Positions 1 through 5,578 of a stretch of DNA of 10,828 nt are shown here, piece by piece. Under the pieces are notes generated by a model. That model saw nothing but the letters and a program-made list of their open reading frames with translations, did not search any database and was not told the origin of the DNA. The DNA lies in the NCBI GenBank assembly GCA_030619215.1, contig JAUXBV010000056.1, positions 1 to 10,828 of the forward strand. Direction: 5' to 3'. Source of the DNA: Fibrobacterota bacterium. Lineage in GTDB: Bacteria > Fibrobacterota > Chitinivibrionia > Chitinivibrionales > JANQEN01. Position numbers and translations under genes: made by a program. Every line of letters starts with the position of its first letter. Positions within the stretch are counted from its first letter, which is position 1.

Positions 1-602
1 ATTGATGCGCCGGATGACACAATCTCTTTAATAGAGAATCCCGTTTTTACGGCAAAAGCTTCCAGACGTTCTGAATGGGAGGCATTGTATGCTGCGGCTG
101 CAATAAAGAAACTTTCCGATTCAAGACCGGCAATAAAACCTGGAAATATCGTCTCAGCACCGGCAACTTCGATACTGCCATCTTCATAACCGCTCATGAC
201 AAGCGGATCGGTCATAAGTTCCGTTGCATATTCACCAAAAGGCATGGTCAACTGTCCTGCCGTTAAAGAAAGAACTTCAACCGGCTTGAATGTAAACCAT
301 GTTTCAAGCAGTCCTATTACATCCTCATCCCCAAGTTCAACAAAAAGCCCTGCTTCTACTTTTTCACCAATCGCAGCCTCTACGCCGGTTTCGAGTCTTC
401 CTATTTCGGCGCGGCCGGATTTATCATCTTCTGCGAACGATTGTAAAATATCAACTTCAAGCACACCGGATGGAGCAAGCTCCACCACTTTCTCTTTCTC
501 CGTTCCCGCTTTCTCTTTTTCCGCTTCCGCATAAGTATAAGTAAAAGAAACGAACATTATAACAATTACTAAAACGCATACAAAATTTCTTTTTAAAAAC
601 AT
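1..602 (-). CDS. LbtU-like outer-membrane porin, N-terminal part (runs off window)
   Basis: Reading the minus strand from the ATG at 600-602 gives 200 codons with no stop to the window edge. An AGGAAGG ribosome site lies just upstream. The product begins with a Lys/Arg start and a hydrophobic signal peptide (about residues 6-25, ending near TYA). A short Lys/Glu-rich stretch follows, then alternating beta-strand-like sequence. The segments LEVDILQSFAED, GRLETGVEAAIGEKVEAGLFVELGD, LTAGQLTMPFGEYATELMTDPL and PGFIAGLESESFFIAAAAYN match my memory of the LbtU siderophore-porin family, in particular the MPFG...DPL motif. It starts 48 bases after the feoB stop with no hairpin between, so it is probably the last or a late gene of the iron operon. 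Its role would be to pass iron or another small solute through the outer membrane. The substrate is not shown, and a general porin is the alternative. Confidence 0.75.
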   Translation of the reverse strand, partial: MFLKRNFVCVLVIVIMFVSFTYTYAEAEKEKAGTEKEKVVELAPSGVLEVDILQSFAEDDKSGRAEIGRLETGVEAAIGEKVEAGLFVELGDEDVIGLLETWFTFKPVEVLSLTAGQLTMPFGEYATELMTDPLVMSGYEDGSIEVAGAETIFPGFIAGLESESFFIAAAAYNASHSERLEAFAVKTGFSIKEIVSSGAS

Positions 603-650
603 GTTAACCTTCCTTTCTGTGATTGATACTTTTTTCCGATAATTACAACA

Positions 651-2354
651 CTACAAAACAAGGTTCAATAATCCGCCTACAATAAGGCTCGATACAACCA
701 TAATTCCCGCTGATTTCAGCATGTCTGTAAATCCCAGTTCTTTTACAAGAGTCGTGAAGGTAGCGATACAGGGGAAGTACATTGACAGTACCACAGATGC
801 AATCACAAGTTGCTTCAGAGTTAAACCAAGAGGAACAAGCATGCCGATTGCAACATCTTTTCGCAGGAAACCAATTACCAGAGCACCTACAGCCTCCTTT
901 GGAAGCCCGAAAACCCCGGTCACCACCGGTGCGGTGAATTTCCCTATGAATTGTATGATTCCCAGCGTGTAGAGTAAATTAGCAATAAAAACACCAAGGA
1001 GAACAAATGGCACAGCTTCTTTGATAAACCATTTTATACGTATCCATATTTTTTTCACCAGTCCTCTGATATAGGGAATTCTGTATGGAGGTATTTCGAC
1101 AAATATTTCAAGTGATTTTCCTTTCAAAATACGGTTGAGTATTATACCAAGTATTATCCACACAACAAACAATGTGCCGAATACGGCTCCCAGCCCTTTG
1201 GCGCCATGCTCTCCTACCAGCCCGATAACCATTGCCTGTAATGCCATACACGGAACAGCAATTGCCAGTAAGGTTGCTGCAATAAATCTCTCTCTTCGTG
1301 TCTCCAGGATCCTTGTGGATAACGCACCGGGCACATTACAACCAAAACCAAGCAGCATGGGTATTATTGCCAGGCCATGTATACCCAATTTGTGCATTAC
1401 CGTGTCTACCATTACAGCCAGCCTTGGGAGATAGCCGGAATCCTCTAAAAACGAGAGGACCACATAAAATGCAAACACATAGGGCAGCACTGCACCAATA
1501 GGGACAAAAATACCGGTGGTCAGAAGCCCAAATGACTGTCCGTAATCTATCTCTCCATCTATAAGTTTTCCAATGATAAGATTGTGAAAAAATCCCGTAC
1601 TGCCCATGAGCCCCGAAAGTTTAAGCATCAGGGGAGTCCATAGTTTTTCAAAAAGGGGCTCGAATACATAGCCGATAAGTCCTTCGCCGATAAATCTAAT
1701 GATTTTGAATGTAAGAAACATAACAGCCAAAGCTATTGGGATCCCGGTAAGCGGTTTTACCGATGCATCGCCAAGTCTTTCTAAAAAAGTGTGGTGCCGA
1801 TGAGTTACCGTTTGTACTTTATCAATTATATTTCCGATTTCATGCCATTTCTCTTCATCATCATATTCGAGTTCGGTAATTTTAGCATCTTTTATTTTTT
1901 CGACAAGCTGTTTTATTCCCACACCTGTTATTGCGCATGTGGGAATGCAGGGAATACCCAATATCTCTTCCAATTTTTTTACATCAATTGATATACCGGT
2001 ATGTTTTGTTTCATCCCACAGGTTAAGAGCAATAATAAGAGGCACTCTTTTCTTTACCAATTGAAGCGTAAGGTTGAGGCTACGCTCCAGGTTTGTTGAA
2101 TCTAAAATATTAATAACAACATCTCCCTCCTTTAGCATATCAACCGCAATTTCTTCTGCTTTACAGGTGGGTTCCAATGTATACGTACCGGGAACATCAA
2201 TAACTTCCGCCTTTTCTCCTTCGATTTTCATGCTACCTTGTGTAAACTCAACGGTGGTGCCCGGGTAATTAGATGCAATCACATCAGCTCCTGTGAGGCG
2301 GTTAAAAACAACACTCTTTCCCACATTAGGATTTCCCATAAGTAATACTTTCAT
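651..2354 (-). CDS. feoB: Ferrous iron transporter FeoB
   Basis: 567 aa, the GTP-gated Fe(II) permease of the inner membrane. The N-terminal G domain has G1 GNPNVGKS (7-14), G2 around NYPGTTVE with Thr33/34, G3 DVPG (53-56), G4 NLWD (111-114) and G5 TCAITG (139-144). A short helical linker (about 150-200) leads to the membrane part, which starts near residue 205. The first gate motif GFGCNVPG holds Cys339, a second gate region has FLRKDVA (496-502), and YFPCIAT carries Cys529. At 567 residues it is on the short side for FeoB, with a compact linker and no C-terminal tail, but all expected parts are present. The ATG overlaps the feoA stop (ATGA), so the two are translationally coupled. The stop is TAG. 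Identification is secure. Confidence 0.97.
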   Translation of the reverse strand: MKVLLMGNPNVGKSVVFNRLTGADVIASNYPGTTVEFTQGSMKIEGEKAEVIDVPGTYTLEPTCKAEEIAVDMLKEGDVVINILDSTNLERSLNLTLQLVKKRVPLIIALNLWDETKHTGISIDVKKLEEILGIPCIPTCAITGVGIKQLVEKIKDAKITELEYDDEEKWHEIGNIIDKVQTVTHRHHTFLERLGDASVKPLTGIPIALAVMFLTFKIIRFIGEGLIGYVFEPLFEKLWTPLMLKLSGLMGSTGFFHNLIIGKLIDGEIDYGQSFGLLTTGIFVPIGAVLPYVFAFYVVLSFLEDSGYLPRLAVMVDTVMHKLGIHGLAIIPMLLGFGCNVPGALSTRILETRRERFIAATLLAIAVPCMALQAMVIGLVGEHGAKGLGAVFGTLFVVWIILGIILNRILKGKSLEIFVEIPPYRIPYIRGLVKKIWIRIKWFIKEAVPFVLLGVFIANLLYTLGIIQFIGKFTAPVVTGVFGLPKEAVGALVIGFLRKDVAIGMLVPLGLTLKQLVIASVVLSMYFPCIATFTTLVKELGFTDMLKSAGIMVVSSLIVGGLLNLVL

Positions 2355-2605
2355 ACCTCACCTCCGTTATTGCATATTTCGACAAGTATTTGCTGTGCCA
2401 TACCAAATCCGATAGCCACTTCAGTATTTCCCTGTCGTAAAAGGACCGGCCCTTTCATCCATTGCGCACTCACCTTTGTGATTTCCTTACCGATTCTGAC
2501 ACCCATTGCGTCAAGCTTGCGAACAAGACCGCGACCGCCCTGTATCGCCGATATCCTTCCTTTTTCACCTGGCGGCATCTCAGACAACGAAATGATATCA
2601 CTCAT
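2351..2605 (-). CDS. feoA: Ferrous iron transport protein FeoA
   Basis: 84 aa, one SH3-like FeoA domain and the normal length for a stand-alone FeoA. Typical features are the opening ISLSEMPPGEKGRISAI, the GLVRKLDAMGVRIGKEITKV block, and the end LLRQGNTEVAIGFGMAQQILVE. FeoA is a small cytoplasmic protein that supports FeoB-mediated Fe(II) uptake, probably by contact with FeoB. The start is set by an AAGGAGG ribosome site about 8 bases upstream that overlaps the TAA stop of the fur-like gene. The TGA stop overlaps the feoB ATG by four bases. This gene and its neighbours form one transcription unit. Confidence 0.95.
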   Translation of the reverse strand: MSDIISLSEMPPGEKGRISAIQGGRGLVRKLDAMGVRIGKEITKVSAQWMKGPVLLRQGNTEVAIGFGMAQQILVEICNNGGEV

Positions 2606-2617
2606 AATAACGCCTCC

Positions 2618-3082
2618 TTAGCTTTTATTGTTATTTTTTTTAGTTATTTCTTCTTTCTTCTGACACTTATTGCAATATCCTTTTATTGTTATTCTATGGT
2701 TGACAGGATAAAAACCGTTTTTTTTTAATACCTCCTTTGTCATATTTTTGACTTTTTGTTTATGAACTTCCATAATTTTACCGCATTTAATACATACAAG
2801 GTGGTCGTGAGGTTCTTTCCCAAATACCCATTCATAAATCGTCCTCCCATTGTAAATGGCTATTTCAGAAATAAATCCTCCATCAACAAGAAGATTAATT
2901 GTGCGGTATGTCGTAGCACGTGAAGTACTTTTTCTAATTTTTCGTAAATAAAGAAAAACATCCTCTACGCTGAAATGCCCGTATATCGCCAATGTCGCAT
3001 TGAAGACATTAATACGGGCAGATGTAAAACTCAACCCTTTGCTTTTTAAATAGCCTTTGAATTTTTCTTTAAAAGTATTCAT
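2618..3082 (-). CDS. fur: Fur-family metal-responsive repressor
   Basis: 154 aa from the ATG at 3080-3082; a TTG directly before it (3083-3085) is a possible but less likely start. No good ribosome site is visible for either. The winged-helix part has HFSVEDVFLYLRK and the recognition stretch STSRATTYRTINLLVDGGFI (about 52-71). The dimerisation part has HDH (92-94), CIKC (97-100), an E/H pair (105, 107), His129 and CNKC (137-140). The two CxxC pairs would hold the structural zinc, and the His/Glu residues would make up the regulatory site. The Lys/Asn-rich tail (KKEEITKKNNNKS) is low-complexity. The gene sits 12 bases ahead of feoA in the same operon, so it most likely controls iron uptake and itself. 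A Zur or PerR role cannot be excluded by motif alone. Confidence 0.9.
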   Translation of the reverse strand: MNTFKEKFKGYLKSKGLSFTSARINVFNATLAIYGHFSVEDVFLYLRKIRKSTSRATTYRTINLLVDGGFISEIAIYNGRTIYEWVFGKEPHDHLVCIKCGKIMEVHKQKVKNMTKEVLKKNGFYPVNHRITIKGYCNKCQKKEEITKKNNNKS

Positions 3083-3125
3083 CAAATTTTATCATACAGA
3101 AAAAAGTAATAAAAAATATGTGCAG

Positions 3126-3150
3126 TTTGATATACAGTAAGAATATCAAA
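3126..3150. promoter_or_regulatory. Perfect 8-bp inverted repeat before fur (possible Fur-type operator)
   Basis: TTTGATAT (3126-3133) and ATATCAAA (3143-3150) are exact inverted copies separated by 9 bases. TGCA sequences flank both sides, one base out of register on the left. The inner 19 bases begin with GATA and end with TATC and match the classical 19-bp Fur box at about 11 of 19 positions by eye. The repeat overlaps the stop of the 49-aa ORF and lies about 45 bases before the fur start. It could be a Fur operator for an internal promoter or a hairpin in the operon mRNA. I see no clear sigma-70 promoter between it and fur. Confidence 0.4.
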
Positions 3151-3295
3151 TGCATTTTATAATCATAAATACTGCAGAAAGTACTGTTAAATTTGTTATT
3201 AAATAAGAAAGTGCAAACAACGCATAACTATTTACATAAAATTTTTTTTCTTTCCAATCAGCAGAGCCGCACTTTTTTTTAAAGTCAGAATTCAT
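3146..3295 (-). CDS. Small single-helix membrane protein (49 aa), leader gene of the iron operon
   Basis: An ATG at 3293-3295 is preceded by an excellent AAAGGAGG ribosome site with about 6 bases of spacing, and a 49-codon frame ends in TGA at 3146-3148. The protein has a basic N-terminus (MNSDFKKKCGSADWKEKK, about 1-18). A hydrophobic stretch follows (about 24-47: ALFALSYLITNLTVLSAVFMII), and it ends KCI. There are two cysteines, Cys9 and Cys48, one on each side of the helix. I do not recognise a family. It does not have the Cys-rich tail of the known FeoB-associated small proteins, and it is not FeoC. It is the first gene after the DtxR-box promoter and lies 63 bases upstream of fur, so a role in Fe(II) uptake or FeoB support is a reasonable guess from context only. 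Confidence 0.65.
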   Translation of the reverse strand: MNSDFKKKCGSADWKEKKFYVNSYALFALSYLITNLTVLSAVFMIIKCI

Positions 3296-3389
3296 GTTGT
3301 ACCTCCTTTATATGGGGTTACACCACCAATTGTTTGTTATTTCAACCATTGTTAACACACCAATACTTTTTTCTATAAAACTAATTTTG

Positions 3390-3408
3390 TTAGGATAGAC
3401 TAACTTTT
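3390..3408. promoter_or_regulatory. DtxR-type operator in the iron-operon promoter
   Basis: The plus strand carries TTAGGATAGACTAAC at 3390-3404. It resembles the known DtxR/IdeR operator consensus (TTAGGTTAGCCTAACCTAA), with TAG/CTA half-sites around one central base. The same 15-mer with a single change lies in the dtxR promoter at 3982-3996. It overlaps the proposed -10 of the minus-strand promoter for the small ORF, fur, feoA and feoB. Binding of metal-loaded DtxR here would block transcription of that operon. Confidence 0.6.
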
Positions 3409-3435
3409 ATGGTAAAAAAAATTAACCCTCAACAA
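3406..3435 (-). promoter_or_regulatory. Putative sigma-70 promoter of the iron operon
   Basis: On the minus strand TTGTTG (3430-3435) and CATAAA (3406-3411) are 18 bases apart. Both are imperfect hexamers, so this is a weak prediction. Its -10 overlaps the DtxR box. The 110-base leader to the small ORF shows no riboswitch I recognise. Confidence 0.35.
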
Positions 3436-3451
3436 ATTTTACTGCCATCCT

Positions 3452-3952
3452 CTATACCTCAATTCGTTTTATCTCATCTTTTTTAACGCAATGATCCAGG
3501 GTTTTATCTTCAAATTTATTGAGAAACCTTTCAAAAGAATCCTGGAGCATTTTATTCAAGTCAGGATTTTTTTCAAATAGATCAACAAATGCTGCTAACC
3601 TCATCGTTACTGTAGGTGTGAGGCTATGCTCCATACCACAAGCGACTTCTTCCGCTTCAGACACACCAATTCTAAGTATGTTAGTAATAAAATCCTTTAA
3701 TATTTCATGGCGCCTTGCTATAATCTGTGCAACCTTGTAACCTTTTGGTGTCAATGTTATTACTTCATAGGGCTCATAGTTAATCATTCCTTTCTCAGCA
3801 AGGTTACGCAATGCTCCTGTAACCGATGCGCCATTAACTTTCAGCCTCTGCTTCACATCTTTAGAGCGTGCAACCTGTTTTTTAGTAATTGTGTTATATA
3901 TTGCTTCAATGTAATCTTCAAGGCTAGGTGTAAGTGCAATATTTTCATTCAT
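3452..3952 (-). CDS. DtxR/MntR-family metal-dependent repressor
   Basis: 166 aa. The N-terminal winged helix opens with LTPSLEDYIEAIY and contains the recognition region NGASVTGALRNLAEKGMINYEPYEVITLTPKG (about 40-71). The metal-binding dimerisation part contains RRHEILKDF (His82) and EEVACGMEHSLTP (Cys105, Glu108, His109). No SH3-like third domain is present, as in MntR. The length beyond about 142 residues is a charged tail (EDKTLDHCVKKDEIKRIEV). Ligands look mixed: Asp13 and Glu16 match the MntR pattern, while Cys105 takes the place usual in iron-responsive DtxR/IdeR. The protein would bind Fe(II) or Mn(II) and repress. Its own promoter holds a DtxR-type box, as does the iron operon promoter. 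The ATG at 3950-3952 is preceded by AAGGAAAC. The stop is TAG. Confidence 0.92.
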   Translation of the reverse strand: MNENIALTPSLEDYIEAIYNTITKKQVARSKDVKQRLKVNGASVTGALRNLAEKGMINYEPYEVITLTPKGYKVAQIIARRHEILKDFITNILRIGVSEAEEVACGMEHSLTPTVTMRLAAFVDLFEKNPDLNKMLQDSFERFLNKFEDKTLDHCVKKDEIKRIEV

Positions 3953-3981
3953 AAAGTTTCCTTAAATTAAAAACAAAAAAT

Positions 3982-3996
3982 GTTTGTCTATCCTAA
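3982..3996 (-). promoter_or_regulatory. DtxR-type operator in the dtxR / DUF1007 divergent region
   Basis: The minus strand reads TTAGGATAGACAAAC here, 14 of 15 identical to the box at 3390-3404. It begins on the last base of the TATAAT of the dtxR promoter, so it covers the transcription start. This is the classical place for autorepression. The 110-base region is shared with the divergent DUF1007 gene, which could be co-controlled. Confidence 0.6.
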
Positions 3997-4024
3997 TTAT
4001 ATTTGATTCCCCAAAAAAAGTCAA
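3996..4024 (-). promoter_or_regulatory. Sigma-70 promoter of dtxR
   Basis: On the minus strand TTGACT (4019-4024) and TATAAT (3996-4001) are separated by exactly 17 bases. This is nearly a consensus promoter, reading into dtxR with a leader of roughly 35 bases. The DtxR-type box directly follows the -10. Confidence 0.7.
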
Positions 4025-4062
4025 CTATTTTTTGGGAGATATGTATTTTTTATTTCACAAAC

Positions 4063-4665
4063 ATGAACTATCAAAGACATTTAACTTTCAAAATGCATTC
4101 AAACCGCGCTATTCTGATATCTCTGATCTTTATTTCATTCATATCCATACCGGTTTCATCGCACCCCCATATGTTTATTAACATTGCCATGAAACTCATG
4201 CTCAGCGATACAGGCCTTCTTTGTATTCATACATACTGGGAAGTGGACGAAATGAACAGCGCCATAATATTAGATTACTATGATAATAATAATAATGGCA
4301 GATTCGAAAAAAACGAACTGGTACAGATTCTGAAAATCACCCTTCCCAGTATCTGTGATGTGATAAATATTTCGTATGGCCTGGAATCTATTGAAACCGA
4401 AGAAATCAAAAAGTTTAATGCGGTCGTAAAGAATAAAGAAACGGTTATTTACTCTTTTGTAATACCCTGTAATATTCATATTAAAGAATTAACCGACAAA
4501 GAAGTAGTTATTATGTTTCAAGACCCGACAATGTACATTGCTTTTGATTTGAAAAAAGATTTGATTCAGGTTTCTCATAATAACAACATTGAAGGTTTAT
4601 TTTCATTTCGAACCATAGATTACACTGAAGCGGTTGTTTTTCGCTTGATAAAGAAAAAAGAATAA
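4063..4665 (+). CDS. Secreted DUF1007-family protein with an EF-hand-like loop
   Basis: 200 aa from the ATG at 4063; an in-frame ATG at 4093 is an alternative, and neither has a clear ribosome site. A signal peptide is evident (about 11-33, hydrophobic ILISLIFISFISIPV, then SS). The mature protein begins HPHMFIN, the hallmark of DUF1007, which also has the W.VDEMNSAIILDYYD block seen here (59-74). Residues 74-85 (DNNNNGRFEKNE) fit a 12-residue EF-hand calcium loop, with acidic or amide ligands at 1, 3, 5 and Glu at 12. DUF1007 proteins are periplasmic, of unclear function, and are often found next to nickel/cobalt-type transporters. No such transporter is in this window. The His-Pro-His start suggests metal binding. 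Its place opposite dtxR, sharing a DtxR box, fits a metal-related role. It ends in a terminator before the convergent tetR-type gene. Confidence 0.8.
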   Translation: MNYQRHLTFKMHSNRAILISLIFISFISIPVSSHPHMFINIAMKLMLSDTGLLCIHTYWEVDEMNSAIILDYYDNNNNGRFEKNELVQILKITLPSICDVINISYGLESIETEEIKKFNAVVKNKETVIYSFVIPCNIHIKELTDKEVVIMFQDPTMYIAFDLKKDLIQVSHNNNIEGLFSFRTIDYTEAVVFRLIKKKE

Positions 4666-4731
4666 CCACGCCATTATCCTACACAATCTGGGAAAGCAAA
4701 TGAACTTCTATATGATGAAACCATTAACAAT

Positions 4732-4772
4732 AAAGCATGTTTGTGCGCAACACGGATGCTTTTAATTTTTTC
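4732..4772 (+). terminator. Intrinsic terminator between convergent genes
   Basis: AAAGCAT (4732-4738) and ATGCTTT (4756-4762) can pair, with a weaker inner TTG/CAA pairing, and a T-rich tail follows (to 4772). It terminates the DUF1007 gene. It overlaps the stop codon of the TetR-family gene on the other strand and may work weakly in that direction too. Confidence 0.6.
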
Positions 4773-5346
4773 CGATTAAATTGAAAATAAACGTGTCGAA
4801 TTGTTTAATTGGCTTTATACTTTTATCTATTTTTGACCTCATGAGCGCCCCCTCCCAGGCGCTTATTATAAATCCGACAGTTTCTTTTACATCTAAAGAT
4901 TCGGAAAGGGAGCCCTTTAATTGGGCTTCTTTAAGGCACCCAATAAATTTAGTAATTATTATGGAGTAAATATTGCGGAGCTTTTTTCTGAATGTTTCGT
5001 TTATATCCCCCATTTCCTGTATAAGATTGCCTAACAGGTTTCCTCCGGAAAAATTATCTTCTTCAAATTTCTTGGAAAAGGCAGAAAAAAAATTGCGTAA
5101 CCGGGTAATCGGCGGGAAACATTTATTTTGAAGTTTGATATCGATCTCTCTAATGTAGTATTGTGCATAGTGATCAATTATTTCTAATCCAAACGCATCC
5201 TTACTATCAAAATAAAAGTAAAATGATCCTTTTGGTACATCTGCCGCTTTAAGAATTTCCTGAACGCCGGTAGCATTAAATCCTTTTTTGATTATTATTT
5301 TTATACCGGTTTTGATTAAAAGAGTTTTTGTTTCGCTTTTTTTCAT
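4762..5346 (-). CDS. TetR-family transcriptional regulator
   Basis: 194 aa from the ATG at 5344-5346, which has a GGGGGA ribosome site; the frame stays open further upstream, but that part overlaps the promoter and operator. The N-terminal TetR domain has TKTLLIKTGIKIIIKKGFNATGVQEI, with the helix-turn-helix GVQEILKAADVPKGSFYFYFDSKDAF (about 27-52). The C-terminal ligand-binding part (about 55-194) is helical and has the SGGNLLGNLIQEMGD and AWEGALMRSK segments seen in the TetR_C-type AcrR/NemR-like group. The ligand is unknown. A perfect palindrome just ahead of the start suggests autorepression. The gene is divergent from the DUF4242-like gene. Confidence 0.9.
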   Translation of the reverse strand: MKKSETKTLLIKTGIKIIIKKGFNATGVQEILKAADVPKGSFYFYFDSKDAFGLEIIDHYAQYYIREIDIKLQNKCFPPITRLRNFFSAFSKKFEEDNFSGGNLLGNLIQEMGDINETFRKKLRNIYSIIITKFIGCLKEAQLKGSLSESLDVKETVGFIISAWEGALMRSKIDKSIKPIKQFDTFIFNLIGKN

Positions 5347-5366
5347 AATTCCCCCAAAATGTATAG

Positions 5367-5378
5367 TAGACCGGTCTA
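5367..5378. promoter_or_regulatory. Palindromic TetR-family operator
   Basis: TAGACCGGTCTA is a perfect 12-bp palindrome 20 bases upstream of the TetR start. It closely resembles known TetR/NemR-type boxes (TAGAC...GTCTA). It lies 9 bases past the proposed -10 of the regulator's own promoter, so it would cover the transcription start. Confidence 0.7.
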
Positions 5379-5387
5379 TTTTTAAAT

Positions 5388-5417
5388 AATATAATAATAA
5401 ATTAATTATATTTCCAA
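5388..5417 (-). promoter_or_regulatory. Putative promoter of the TetR-family gene
   Basis: Minus-strand TTGGAA (5412-5417) and TATATT (5388-5393) are 18 bases apart in a very AT-rich stretch. The palindromic operator lies just downstream. Other -10 choices are possible in this sequence. Confidence 0.4.
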
Positions 5418-5496
5418 TAAATCGTATTAAAATGAGGATTTTAACCAAAACAGGCGCGAAATTGCATGAAAATATATGCATTTTTAATAAAATCCA

Positions 5497-5526
5497 TTGA
5501 CAGTACCAGGTAAAAATATTTATAAT
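5497..5526 (+). promoter_or_regulatory. Consensus sigma-70 promoter of the DUF4242-like gene
   Basis: TTGACA (5497-5502) and TATAAT (5521-5526) are both perfect hexamers, separated by 18 bases. The leader runs about 45 bases to the ATG at 5579. This is the strongest-looking promoter in the window, so the gene it drives is probably highly transcribed. Confidence 0.8.
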
Positions 5527-5578
5527 ATTGCTGCAATTAATTTTTTTTATATTTTAAAAACTTTTTTAAGGAGGTTTT

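Noticed and set aside
196..534. Plus-strand frames of 80-112 codons at the left edge
   Set aside because: They lie opposite the porin-like gene, which has a signal peptide, ribosome site and family motifs. The plus-strand products are Ser/Pro-rich shadow translations.
3296..3389. CCAATTGTT / CCATTGTT direct repeat in the iron-operon leader
   Set aside because: The repeat is short, imperfect and in AT-rich sequence, with no further copies seen.
4041..4181. Plus-strand ATG at 4041 with a GGGAG just upstream
   Set aside because: The frame overlaps the DUF1007 coding region out of frame and stops after 46 codons with no recognisable product.
5347..5481. N-terminal extension of the TetR protein to 5481
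   Set aside because: The extension crosses the operator and the likely promoter. The ATG at 5344-5346 has a ribosome site and gives the normal family length.
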